Shown piece after piece: positions 44,480-52,634 of a stretch of 64,000 nt of DNA. The stretch covers positions 2,844,240-2,908,239 of the forward strand of contig NZ_CP076562.1 in NCBI RefSeq assembly GCF_022174665.1, in the 5' to 3' direction. Position 1 is the stretch's first letter; every line of letters starts with the position of its first letter. The notes below the pieces were generated by a model. That model made no database searches. It saw nothing but the letters and a program-made list of their open reading frames with translations, and had not been told where the DNA came from. The stretch is from Eubacterium sp. MSJ-33. Its GTDB lineage: Bacteria; Bacillota; Clostridia; Lachnospirales; Lachnospiraceae. The position numbers were made by a program, and so were the translations under genes.

Positions 44480-45127
44480 ATGGCAAATATGATTGGCATT
44501 TATGGCGATCCGGGAATGGGGAAGAGTACGTCACTTCGATTTCTTCCGGCAGATCAGACCTTCTACGTGGATTGCGATGGAAAAGGGCTTAACTACCGCG
44601 GTTGGCGGGATAAGTACAACAGAGAAAAGGGCAACTACATCGTTACATCCGAACCAGATAAGGTTATTCAATGCTTGGAAGCAGTTGGCAGGAACCCGAA
44701 GTATGGGCATATAAAATACTTTGTGGTAGACACGATGAACAATCTATGGACGTCTGAGGAGATGCGTAGATGCAAAGAAAGAGGTTATGACAAATGGACC
44801 GACCTTGCCTCGACCTCTTGGATTTTGGTCGAGCTGCCATCAAAGTTAAGGGAAGATCTTACGGTGATTCTGCTGTTCCATTCTCAGACTGAGCGCACAG
44901 ATGATGGATATGAATTTATCCGCATCAAGACAAATGGTCGGCGGACAGAGAAGAACGCAATCGATTCAAAGTTTCTGTGGCTGCTTCGATCTGTAAAGGT
45001 CGATGGCGAGTATCGATTCGAAACGACAAGCCATAATAGCACAAGCCGGACACCTCTGGATGCCTTCAAGGATGAATACATCCCGAACGATATCTTGCAG
45101 GTGTTGGAAGTAATGAAGGATTATTAG
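44480..45127 (+). CDS. Phage-type P-loop ATPase (Sak4/AAA_24-like)
   Basis: 215-aa RecA-like ATPase of the kind found in phage replication and recombination modules. Walker A GDPGMGKST lies at about 44504-44530, Walker B is IKYFVVDTMNNL, and ILLFHSQTE forms a sensor-like strand. ATG 44480 has an AAAGGAGAG site; a longer in-frame extension runs through the terminator and is rejected. It heads a run of six closely spaced replication genes. A role in single-strand annealing or strand exchange is inferred. Confidence 0.8.
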   Translation: MANMIGIYGDPGMGKSTSLRFLPADQTFYVDCDGKGLNYRGWRDKYNREKGNYIVTSEPDKVIQCLEAVGRNPKYGHIKYFVVDTMNNLWTSEEMRRCKERGYDKWTDLASTSWILVELPSKLREDLTVILLFHSQTERTDDGYEFIRIKTNGRRTEKNAIDSKFLWLLRSVKVDGEYRFETTSHNSTSRTPLDAFKDEYIPNDILQVLEVMKDY

Positions 45128-45139
45128 GAGGAAAAGAAC

Positions 45140-45718
45140 ATGTTAAAGAAATTTACAGACTATGATCAGGTGGATGTGAATGCATTGAATAATGCAACAC
45201 TTCCAAAGGGTGCATACAACATGCAGATTAAGGGTGTACAGCTTATGTCAGGTGACAAAGGACAGTATCTGCGTGTAGACATGGATATCTGTGATGGCGA
45301 ATATAAGAACTTCTTCGCAAAAAAGTTCGAGAACCAGAGCGGTGAGAGGAAAAATTGGGGATGCAGCTTCTTCGTATCTATCCCAGCGGAAGATGGTTCA
45401 AAGGGTGATAACTTCAAGAAGCTGCTCTTTAAGACTTTTATACTGAACGTCGAAGATTCAAACCAAGGATTCCACTGGAACTGGAACGAGAGTGAGCTGG
45501 AGGGAAAATACGTCGGAGGGCTTTTTGTACTCAAAGAGTTTCGGGGAAGTGATGGAGAAATTCATACGATCGTGAATATCGCGGGTACATGTACGCTGAA
45601 GCGGGTAGCGGATGGAACATATAAGCTGCCGAAGGATAAGTTGCTTCCAAAGGAGCGGGATAATGGCTTTAAGGATGTAGATCTGATGCAGGAAGATATT
45701 GTGCTTCCATTTGACTAA
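45140..45718 (+). CDS. DUF669-like phage protein, probable ssDNA-binding partner
   Basis: 192-aa β-rich protein resembling DUF669/single-strand-binding-type proteins of phages: LPKGAYNMQIKGVQLMSGDK, then GKYVGGLFVLKEFRGSDGEI and a C-terminal acidic end DIVLPFD, as in SSB-like tails. It follows the ATPase gene by 12 bp and its stop overlaps the nuclease start (TAATG). The same ATPase-DUF669-nuclease order is common in Siphoviridae of Firmicutes. Confidence 0.7.
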   Translation: MLKKFTDYDQVDVNALNNATLPKGAYNMQIKGVQLMSGDKGQYLRVDMDICDGEYKNFFAKKFENQSGERKNWGCSFFVSIPAEDGSKGDNFKKLLFKTFILNVEDSNQGFHWNWNESELEGKYVGGLFVLKEFRGSDGEIHTIVNIAGTCTLKRVADGTYKLPKDKLLPKERDNGFKDVDLMQEDIVLPFD

Positions 45719-46254
45719 TGGAGGCGTACGAGAAGAAACGGTTGCTGGATTCATTCGAGATCTTGGTTGACACGCGGGAGCAGCAGACACAGAAGCTGGA
45801 AAACCGGTGTGGAGATTTCGGTTGCGGATATCAAAGGGCAACATTGGATTATGGCGATTATGCCTATAATATTAAGTTGCCCGGCGGTATGCCGCTTCAT
45901 GATACTGCTGATCGTGTAAGAGCTTTGGCGGTTGTGGAACGAAAGATGAATCTGGATGAGCTGGCAATCTGTTTGACAAGTCAGCGGGAGCGGTTTGTGC
46001 GGGAATTGGAACGTGCAAGAGAGAATCAGGCACGTGTGTATCTGTTGGTTGAGAACGGTGACTGGGACATGATTATTGCTGGAAAATATAAATCATGGAT
46101 GCGTCCAAAGGCATATGCTGCGTCGCTATCAACGTTTATGACACGATACAATCTGCAGATTGTATTTGTATCGGATTACAACTCGGGAATTTTGATTAAA
46201 GATATTCTGTTTCATGACTGCCGGGAACGGCTGGAAAGAGGTGACTTTGGGTGA
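45718..46254 (+). CDS. ERCC4-type nuclease
   Basis: 178-aa structure-specific nuclease domain. The catalytic motif V-ERK is present (AVVERKMNLDELAICL), with LVDTREQQ and ATLDYGDYAY supplying the preceding acidic residues. There is no helicase domain. It likely cuts branched DNA in replication or recombination of the element. It overlaps the genes on both sides by 1-4 bp. Confidence 0.86.
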   Translation: MEAYEKKRLLDSFEILVDTREQQTQKLENRCGDFGCGYQRATLDYGDYAYNIKLPGGMPLHDTADRVRALAVVERKMNLDELAICLTSQRERFVRELERARENQARVYLLVENGDWDMIIAGKYKSWMRPKAYAASLSTFMTRYNLQIVFVSDYNSGILIKDILFHDCRERLERGDFG

Positions 46255-46718
46255 AACGATGCATGGGAATAACCGTAGATCTTATAGAAAGCAGCTATTG
46301 GCTAGGTGAGAGATTCTCAAAGGCGCAGGCATGGATTGATCTTGTTATGGCAGCAAATTACAAGGATAGTGAAGGCATGTTTGCCGGTAAAGTTAAACAT
46401 TATCGTCGCGGATGTGTTTACTGGTCAGATTTCCATTTGCGAAAACGCTTCAAATGGAGTGAACAGAAGCTTCGCAGCTTCCTCTCGGAACTGGAGGCGG
46501 ATGGAAAGATTCTGGCGAAGGGATCAGGTTCATACCGGGAGATCGAGATCGTAAATTACGATTCGATGATGGGATTCATGGAAGGATACACCACGCATAC
46601 GAACATAGCACCAAAGGAACCGGATCCGGAGATAGCTGGTGAGAGTCCATCAGAAGGACAGAGCATGTCCGATAGTGAGCAGGAATCCGAAGATTATTCG
46701 TGGTTCGATCGACTGTGA
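46251..46718 (+). CDS. Replication-associated helix-turn-helix protein
   Basis: 155 aa. SSYWLGERFSKAQAWIDLVM, then a winged-helix-like KWSEQKLRSFLSELEADGKI, resembles the N-terminal domain of phage replication initiators (DnaD/Rep-O-like). The C-terminal 40 residues are Glu/Ser-rich and disordered. GTG 46251 is used because GAGGTG lies 7 bp before it; ATG 46263 is possible. It directly precedes the primase-helicase, so it may load it at an origin. Confidence 0.7.
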   Translation: MKRCMGITVDLIESSYWLGERFSKAQAWIDLVMAANYKDSEGMFAGKVKHYRRGCVYWSDFHLRKRFKWSEQKLRSFLSELEADGKILAKGSGSYREIEIVNYDSMMGFMEGYTTHTNIAPKEPDPEIAGESPSEGQSMSDSEQESEDYSWFDRL

Positions 46719-46733
46719 TAAGGAGTGTTGAAT

Positions 46734-48524
46734 ATGTATGATTTTTCTCCATATGATGCGCGAAGATTCGCGGACTTCATGGGAATCGAGACGAAAGAAA
46801 GAGGCGAGGAACTTGTATTTCGGTTCTGCCCATACTGTAGAAATTCTACGTCTGACAAGTATCGATTCAGTATAAATCTTACCAATGGCAAGTATCATTG
46901 CTTTCGGAGAAGCTGCGGTGCAAAAGGAAATATGCTTACGCTTGCACGAGATTTTAACTTTGATCTGGGCGATGGCACAGCTGGAAGACGAGGTTCCTTC
47001 AAAAAGTTTCGTGAGATTGACACAGGGACAAAACCGGAATCGAAGCCGGAAGCAATCGAGTATATGAAGAAACGTGGAATCTCAGAAGCGATAACAAGAA
47101 AATATAATATCACTGTGCAAAATAGCGATGCAAATGTGATGGTGTTTCCTTTCTACGATGACAAGGATTGTCTCAGATTTGTGAAGTATAGGGTAATGAA
47201 CTACGATAAGAAGATTCATAGCTGCAAGGAATGGGCTGAACGTGGATGTATGCCGATCCTGTTCGGGATGAACCACTGCAACCTCGAGAATCAGGTTCTG
47301 ATTCTGACCGAGGGACAGATTGATGCACTATCCGTAGCGGAAGCTGGAATTGAAAATGCACTGTCGGTTGGAACAGGAGCAAAGGGCTTTTCATGGATCC
47401 AGCATTGCTGGGAATTCTTAGAAAAATTCAAAACGATTATCGTATTCGGAGATTATGAAAATGGAGAAGTGACGCTGGTAGAAACGGTTGCAAAACGCTT
47501 CAACGGGCAGGTAAAGCAGGTGCGGGTGGAAGATTACCTCGACTGCAAGGATGCAAATGAGATACTTATGAAACATGGTGTAGATGCAGTCAGGTATGCA
47601 GTTGAACATGCACAGCTGGTCAGGTATCCGAACATTATTCCGTTGGCAGACGTGGAGCGTATAAACCTGAATGCAATGGAGCATGTGACAACCGGAATCA
47701 AACAGCTGGATGGCGTATTAGGTGGATTTTATTTCGGTGAACTGGTCGTTCTAACAGGAGAACGCGGCGATGGGAAATCAACACTTGCTTCTCAGTTTGC
47801 AACGATTGCCGTCAGCAAAGGGTATAACGTATTTGCATACTCAGGAGAGTTGATGAACTGGTTCTTCAAAGGATGGATGGAATATCAATTCAGCGGACCA
47901 GATCATATTAACCGGATTCAGAATGAAAACGGAAATGACAACTATTCTGTTGACGCCAGCTATCTGGAACAGATTGAAAACTGGTATCGGGAGCGGGTAT
48001 ATATTTTCGACAATAACGCCATCGGTACGAAGGATGAGCAGATTGCGTTGATCGATACGATAGAAACAGCAATTCGACAGTACGATTGCAGGTATCTTGT
48101 TATTGATAATCTTATGACAGCCTTGGTAGATGATCTTTCATCGGATCAGTATCGTCAACAAACGATATTTGTCAATGGTTTGGTAAGTCTGGCGAAAAAA
48201 TACAATGTGTTGATAATACTGATTGCACACCCAAGAAAACAGCAGGGAGTGGCTTTCGAGAATGACGATGTGGCAGGCAGCTCCAACATAACCAATCTGG
48301 CAGATATAGTTCTTCGGTATAGCAGACCAAGATTGTCGGATAATCAGGATAGTGATGAGAGAATCCTGACTGTACACAAAAATCGGCTGACAGGAAAACT
48401 GAACCGCAAAGGAATTAAGATGTATTTTGACCCTGCATCCAAACGAATCTCAGATACAAAAGGTGAATTCACATGGAAGCTTGGATGGGAGGATTACAGC
48501 TCGGATGACATGGAGGGTGAGTAG
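46734..48524 (+). CDS. Bifunctional primase-helicase (T7 gp4-like)
   Basis: 596 aa. An N-terminal CHC2-like zinc finger (RFCPYCRNS … CFRRSCGAKG) is followed by a TOPRIM region with LTEGQIDALSVAEAG and FGDYENG, then a DnaB-like RecA core: Walker A GERGDGKST (about 47757-47783), YLVIDNLMTAL (Walker B) and IILIAHPRKQ. This matches phage T7 gp4/Twinkle enzymes that both prime and unwind. AAGGAG suits ATG 46734. It is the strongest sign that the element can replicate itself. Confidence 0.9.
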   Translation: MYDFSPYDARRFADFMGIETKERGEELVFRFCPYCRNSTSDKYRFSINLTNGKYHCFRRSCGAKGNMLTLARDFNFDLGDGTAGRRGSFKKFREIDTGTKPESKPEAIEYMKKRGISEAITRKYNITVQNSDANVMVFPFYDDKDCLRFVKYRVMNYDKKIHSCKEWAERGCMPILFGMNHCNLENQVLILTEGQIDALSVAEAGIENALSVGTGAKGFSWIQHCWEFLEKFKTIIVFGDYENGEVTLVETVAKRFNGQVKQVRVEDYLDCKDANEILMKHGVDAVRYAVEHAQLVRYPNIIPLADVERINLNAMEHVTTGIKQLDGVLGGFYFGELVVLTGERGDGKSTLASQFATIAVSKGYNVFAYSGELMNWFFKGWMEYQFSGPDHINRIQNENGNDNYSVDASYLEQIENWYRERVYIFDNNAIGTKDEQIALIDTIETAIRQYDCRYLVIDNLMTALVDDLSSDQYRQQTIFVNGLVSLAKKYNVLIILIAHPRKQQGVAFENDDVAGSSNITNLADIVLRYSRPRLSDNQDSDERILTVHKNRLTGKLNRKGIKMYFDPASKRISDTKGEFTWKLGWEDYSSDDMEGE

Positions 48525-48806
48525 ATGAAGAGTGATGATGAAATCAGAAACCGTGATGGACCTTATGAGAGATTAGTTGCAGCAATCGTATATCAGGCAT
48601 ATCGAGATCTCAAGAAGGCAGCAGATCGATATATAAAATACGGAGATAACGAGAAAAATGATAAGGAGATAAGACAGTCACTAGATTTCTTTGATTCAGA
48701 ATTCTATGATTTACTGACCGATATCTCACCAGAAGCGATCATAAGGAGGACAATTTATGAATCCACAGGAAGAAAAAGAAAAAATGAAGTATGTAAAAAG
48801 ATATAG
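48525..48806 (+). CDS. Small hypothetical protein of the replication operon
   Basis: 93-aa charged helical protein (VAAIVYQAYRDLKKAADRYI) starting right after the primase-helicase stop. Similar small proteins are frequent beside phage replication genes and sometimes contain DIxFF-like segments; here SLDFFDSEFYDLLTD. The function is not known. Its last 50 bp overlap the next gene in another frame. Confidence 0.65.
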   Translation: MKSDDEIRNRDGPYERLVAAIVYQAYRDLKKAADRYIKYGDNEKNDKEIRQSLDFFDSEFYDLLTDISPEAIIRRTIYESTGRKRKNEVCKKI

Positions 48807-49176
48807 CGACTGTGAAAGAATGATTTGGGAATCAATTCATTCCTTGGAATTTAGAGATTCATATTATGCAGGAAAGACGTATGATGAAGCGGGGAAGGTA
48901 CGCACATCGAGAGACGAACATCCACTTGAAAGTTATCTCATCCAGAAAAAAAAGCTTGACGCGATTGATGAAGAACTGATTGAGAAATACAAAAGGGAGC
49001 AGATAGCGATTCGCGAGGCAATAATGGAGATTCCAACTGATAATTGGAAGGACTGTATCTGGGAAATCTATATTGAGAATAGTGATATCGAAACCTTCTC
49101 ACGAAAAAAGGGAGTTTCGAGGAAGACAGCGAATCGCTGGATGAAGCAAGGATTGCAGGCGCTTGTAATCAAATAA
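48757..49176 (+). CDS. Phage-type sigma-70-region-4-like regulator
   Basis: 139 aa, resembling the RinA/ArpU late regulators of phages. A long charged helical region (HPLESYLIQKKKLDAIDEEL) is followed by a C-terminal helix-turn-helix, IETFSRKKGVSRKTANRWMK. An AAGGAGG site lies before ATG 48757, inside the previous gene. It could activate the downstream lipoprotein genes or the mobilization genes; no target site is apparent. Confidence 0.7.
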   Translation: MNPQEEKEKMKYVKRYSDCERMIWESIHSLEFRDSYYAGKTYDEAGKVRTSRDEHPLESYLIQKKKLDAIDEELIEKYKREQIAIREAIMEIPTDNWKDCIWEIYIENSDIETFSRKKGVSRKTANRWMKQGLQALVIK

Positions 49177-49205
49177 AATAGATGGAAGCGCACAACCGGC
49201 GCTCG

Positions 49206-49233
49206 AAATCACCACGCGTAAGCGTGGTGATTT
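49206..49233. terminator. Perfect 12-bp hairpin
   Basis: AAATCACCACGC-GTAA-GCGTGGTGATTT, directly downstream of the replication operon. There is no T-run beyond the stem. Confidence 0.6.
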
Positions 49234-49236
49234 GTC

Positions 49237-49355
49237 AATATATCAAAACCAGTGTATGAAAAGGTTCCGGTAGAATATAAGATCATTGACCACATCGCAT
49301 ACGATGAAACCGTTGGGAAACGGTGTACGAAGTGCGGATATGAAGTGAAATATTA
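49237..49355 (+). pseudogene. 3' remnant of a lipoprotein gene (array copy 0)
   Basis: The frame reads ISKPVYEKVPVEYKIIDHIA and on to CTKCGYEVKY and a stop. From about 49249 it is identical to the 3' end of the gene at 49608-50543, offset by exactly 1187 bp, and the downstream intergenic sequence is shared too. The 5' part is missing. It shows that the array once had at least one more member. Confidence 0.82.
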
Positions 49356-49399
49356 AAGATTAAGGGCTTATCCATAATGGGCAAGCTCTTTTTTTATGC

Positions 49400-49490
49400 T
49401 TGAATGCCAGCACGAGCGAAGCTCGGAACCCCCTCTGAACAAACAAAAAATGCAGGTCTATAAAAACAGGAGGGGATTTTTTGTTTGTAC
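49400..49490. repeat. Intergenic element, copy 1
   Basis: Begins TTGAATGCCAGCACGAGCGA, with the hairpin CGAGC-GAA-GCTCG. The arms ACAAACAAAAAAT and ATTTTTTGTTTGT, and CCCCTC and GAGGGG, are interleaved, so they form either a pseudoknot or alternative stems. Copy 2 is at 50587-50677 and a truncated copy 3 at 51903-51953. Confidence 0.65.
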
Positions 49491-49607
49491 AGAAGTTTTC
49501 CGCGTAAGCGTGCAAACTTTCAAAGAATGTAATTGAAATAAACATATTGCGTGGTATAATTACCGTATATGAATTACACCGCGGGAGATACACAGAGGAG
49601 AACGAGA

Positions 49608-50543
49608 ATGAGAAGAAAGATAATGAAAAGACTGACGCTGACATTTAGTACCGCAGCTCTTGTCCTGACGTTATGTGCATGTGGGGACAACGCAAAAAGC
49701 CCGGCACACACACAGACGGACGTCTCTCTTATACAGATGGAGGCGAGTGCGAGTGATGCAGCAGAAGCAGTTATTGATACGGGAAATGACGCGGATGAAA
49801 ACGAAACAACCGAATTGATGGCTGACGATAAGGAAACAACCGAAATTGCAGCAGTGGAAGAGACAGATATACAGTCCGGCAATGGAAAGAAAGCTGATTC
49901 CGATAGTAAGAAAGACAGCAAGACAGATAACGCTTCAAAGAAAGACAATGCTTCTGGAAACAGCAATTCATCTGCAAGTAACAGCCAGACAGGTTCTTCC
50001 AAAAAAGACAGTTCTTCAGGAAATAGTAACTCCTCTGTAAACAGCAACAGCCAGACGGCAGGCGGAAATACTTCCAAGCCGGGGAACAATGCCTCTGGTG
50101 GAAGTCAGACAGTTTCCGGAAACGGCAGTTCAACATCAGCCAGCGGTTCTTCATCAAGCGGAAGCACACCGAAGCCACCGGCAACCACGGAGAACAAGCC
50201 ATCCGCAACCACGGAGAGCAAGCCCCAGACAACGGAATGTTCCCACGTATGGGAAAACATCGTGGTACACCACGATGAGGTATCCCACATCGAAACAGAT
50301 ATGGAAAATAAACTTGTCGGCTACCACGAATACTGCCGCGGCTGCGGCATGGATCTGACGCTGACGTATGGGGGGGCAGGCTGCGGAGATGCGCCAGCGC
50401 ATCTCATGGCGGAACACGCAAGCTACGAGTCCAGACCGGTGTATGAAAAGGTTCCGGTAGAATATAAGATCATTGACCACATCGCATACGATGAAACCGT
50501 TGGGAAACGGTGTACGAAGTGCGGATATGAAGTGAAATATTAA
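49608..50543 (+). CDS. Secreted lipoprotein with zinc-ribbon-like C-terminus (array copy 1)
   Basis: 311 aa. The signal peptide ends in LTLCAC (lipobox Cys at residue about 22), so it is lipid-anchored outside. Residues about 25-215 are a low-complexity Ser/Asn/Lys/Asp/Thr linker that probably spans the cell wall. The C-terminal 95 residues have paired cysteine and histidine motifs (CSHVWEN, YCRGCGMDL, CTKCGYE), a likely metal-binding fold. Function unknown. GAGGAG fixes ATG 49608. The N-terminal 205 residues are the same as in the next gene, while the C-terminal domain differs. A terminator-like AGGGCTT…AAGCTCT + T-run follows at about 50550. Confidence 0.8.
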   Translation: MRRKIMKRLTLTFSTAALVLTLCACGDNAKSPAHTQTDVSLIQMEASASDAAEAVIDTGNDADENETTELMADDKETTEIAAVEETDIQSGNGKKADSDSKKDSKTDNASKKDNASGNSNSSASNSQTGSSKKDSSSGNSNSSVNSNSQTAGGNTSKPGNNASGGSQTVSGNGSSTSASGSSSSGSTPKPPATTENKPSATTESKPQTTECSHVWENIVVHHDEVSHIETDMENKLVGYHEYCRGCGMDLTLTYGGAGCGDAPAHLMAEHASYESRPVYEKVPVEYKIIDHIAYDETVGKRCTKCGYEVKY

Positions 50544-50586
50544 AGATTAAGGGCTTATCCATAATGGGCAAGCTCTTTTTTTATGC

Positions 50587-50677
50587 TTGAATGCCAGCAC
50601 GAGCGAAGCTCGGAACCCCCTCTGAACAAACAAAAAATGCAGGTCTATAAAAACAGGAGGGGATTTTTTGTTTGTAC
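50587..50677. repeat. Intergenic element, copy 2
   Basis: Identical to the element at 49400-49490, offset by 1187 bp. Confidence 0.85.
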
Positions 50678-50794
50678 AGAAGTTTTCCGCGTAAGCGTGC
50701 AAACTTTCAAAGAATGTAATTGAAATAAACATATTGCGTGGTATAATTACCGTATATGAATTACACCGCGGGAGATACACAGAGGAGAACGAGA

Positions 50795-51724
50795 ATGAGA
50801 AGAAAGATAATGAAAAGACTGACGCTGACATTTAGTACCGCAGCTCTTGTCCTGACGTTATGTGCATGTGGGGACAACGCAAAAAGCCCGGCACACACAC
50901 AGACGGACGTCTCTCTTATACAGATGGAGGCGAGTGCGAGTGATGCAGCAGAAGCAGTTATTGATACGGGAAATGACGCGGATGAAAACGAAACAACCGA
51001 ATTGATGGCTGACGATAAGGAAACAACCGAAATTGCAGCAGTGGAAGAGACAGATATACAGTCCGGCAATGGAAAGAAAGCTGATTCCGATAGTAAGAAA
51101 GACAGCAAGACAGATAACGCTTCAAAGAAAGACAATGCTTCTGGAAACAGCAATTCATCTGCAAGTAACAGCCAGACAGGTTCTTCCAAAAAAGACAGTT
51201 CTTCAGGAAATAGTAACTCCTCTGTAAACAGCAACAGCCAGACGGCAGGCGGAAATACTTCCAAGCCGGGGAACAATGCCTCTGGTGGAAGTCAGACAGT
51301 TTCCGGAAACGGCAGTTCAACATCAGCCAGCGGTTCTTCATCAAGCGGAAGCACACCGAAGCCACCGGCAACCACGGAGAGCAAGCCATCCGCAACCACG
51401 GAAAGCAAACCACAGACAACGGAATGTTCCCACGTATGGGAAGATATCGTAGTACATCACGATAAGGTACTTGCAACCGCATACTATACAGACCAGCAGA
51501 TTGTTGGCTACCACGACTACTGCCGCGGCTGCGGCATGGATCTGACGCTGACGTATGGAACTGCTGATTGTGAGGCAGCCAGAAACCACCTTACGTCGGA
51601 ACACGCAAGCTACGTGTCAAAACCGGTATATGAAGAAGTGCAGGTGCCATATGAGTATGTAAAGGAACCAGAATATGACGAAGTTGTAGGCAAAAAATGC
51701 CGGAAATGCGGAATGACCAAGTAA
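50795..51724 (+). CDS. Secreted lipoprotein with divergent C-terminus (array copy 2)
   Basis: 309 aa. Signal peptide, lipobox and linker match copy 1. The C-terminal domain keeps the Cys/His frame (CSHVWED, YCRGCGMDL, CRKCGM) but differs elsewhere: VLATAYYTDQQIVGYHDYCR replaces SHIETDMENKLVGYHEYCR, and the end is VPYEYVKEPEYDEVVGKKCR. This suggests selection for different surface or ligand properties on one scaffold. It has its own leader, including the same intergenic element, and is followed by a GAGGATAC…GTATCCTC terminator. Confidence 0.8.
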   Translation: MRRKIMKRLTLTFSTAALVLTLCACGDNAKSPAHTQTDVSLIQMEASASDAAEAVIDTGNDADENETTELMADDKETTEIAAVEETDIQSGNGKKADSDSKKDSKTDNASKKDNASGNSNSSASNSQTGSSKKDSSSGNSNSSVNSNSQTAGGNTSKPGNNASGGSQTVSGNGSSTSASGSSSSGSTPKPPATTESKPSATTESKPQTTECSHVWEDIVVHHDKVLATAYYTDQQIVGYHDYCRGCGMDLTLTYGTADCEAARNHLTSEHASYVSKPVYEEVQVPYEYVKEPEYDEVVGKKCRKCGMTK

Positions 51725-51750
51725 GAGGATACTATGTATCCTCTTTTTTT
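51725..51750 (+). terminator. Intrinsic terminator of lipoprotein copy 2
   Basis: GAGGATAC-TAT-GTATCCTC followed by TTTTTTTG. Confidence 0.88.
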
Positions 51751-51902
51751 GTTTGTACAGAGATTCTCCGCGTGAGCGTACATGCTCGTAATCCTATGTG
51801 CAGACTTAATTAATGTTTTATGGAAAATATGATGCGGTGCAGCAAATCAAACAGACGGTGGCAGAGTGATGATTTTTAATATTAAGCAGACGGTTTATGT
51901 GT

Positions 51903-51953
51903 TTGAATGCCAGCGCGAGCGAAGCTCGGAACCCCCTCTGAACAAACAAAAAA
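51903..51953. repeat. Intergenic element, copy 3 (truncated)
   Basis: TTGAATGCCAGCGCGAGCGA to ACAAACAAAAAA, with one change from copies 1 and 2. It ends 20 bp before the IS, and no lipoprotein gene follows; a further array member was probably lost. Confidence 0.8.
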
Positions 51954-52029
51954 CACCCCGTCATACCATATATGTACCGACCCCCAAAAGTTAGACCAAA
52001 AATCTAACGATTGGGAGGTCGGTATTTTT

Positions 52030-52611
52030 ATGGCAAAATATAGTTTTGAATTTAAGAAAAAAGTAGTAATTGCTTATTTGAACGGCGAAGGAGGGTACAA
52101 CTATCTAGCACAAAAGTACAATGTAAAAAACAAAAGACAAGTGTTAAATTGGGTGGACTATTATAATAAATTCGGCGATGCTGGTTTGATGCGATCAAGA
52201 GAAAAAAAGAATTATTCTTTTGAATTTAAGCTTCATGTGGTAGAGTTATATTTATCAAGTGAGGTTTCATATCAGGAGTTAGCATTGTCTCAAGGAATAA
52301 ATAATGCAGCAATGATTGCTCAATGGGTTCAAGGCTTTCGGATTGCTGGTCCTGACGCATTGAGACCTAAGAAGAAAGGTCGTAAGAAAACATTGAATCA
52401 AAAAGACAATCATAAAACTAAAACCTCTTCGTTTGAAGAGCGTGCAGTGGATACCAGCGCAGAACATGTCAAAGAACTTGAAGATGAGTTATTAAAGTTA
52501 AGGATAGAGAACGCCTTTTTAAAAGAACTGAGGAGACTGCGTTTAGAGGACGAAGCAAAAATGAGAGATGTGCAAGAGTCATCCACAGCCTCCGAAGAGA
52601 ATTCAAACTAA
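52030..52611 (+). CDS. IS3-family transposase OrfA
   Basis: 193-aa DNA-binding subunit with two helix-turn-helix repeats (SFEFKKKVVIAYLNGEGGYN and SFEFKLHVVELYLSSEVSYQ) and a C-terminal leucine zipper (LEDELLKLRIENAFLKELRR). ATG 52030 has a GGGAGG site. The OrfAB fusion is expected by -1 frameshifting at the A-run 52557-52561, after which the orfB frame reads RVIHSLRREFKLKDLL. A start at an upstream in-frame codon would lie in the IS end and is rejected. Confidence 0.93.
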   Translation: MAKYSFEFKKKVVIAYLNGEGGYNYLAQKYNVKNKRQVLNWVDYYNKFGDAGLMRSREKKNYSFEFKLHVVELYLSSEVSYQELALSQGINNAAMIAQWVQGFRIAGPDALRPKKKGRKKTLNQKDNHKTKTSSFEERAVDTSAEHVKELEDELLKLRIENAFLKELRRLRLEDEAKMRDVQESSTASEENSN

Positions 52612-52634
52612 AAGATCTTCTCTCATATACAGGT

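Larger units (their letters stand above)
49249..51447 (+). repeat. 1187-bp tandem duplication carrying the lipoprotein genes
   Basis: Sequence at x recurs at x+1187 almost without change from about 49249 to 50260 (second copy 50436-51447). It then diverges within the C-terminal coding part. Unit boundaries lie inside the coding region, as expected from unequal recombination between tandem genes. Confidence 0.9.

Noticed and set aside
44480..49176. Complete prophage
   Set aside because: No terminase, portal, capsid, tail or lysis genes lie in or around the replication block.
49574..50089. Antisense frames opposite the lipoprotein linker
   Set aside because: They are low-complexity mirror translations of Ser/Asn/Lys codons.
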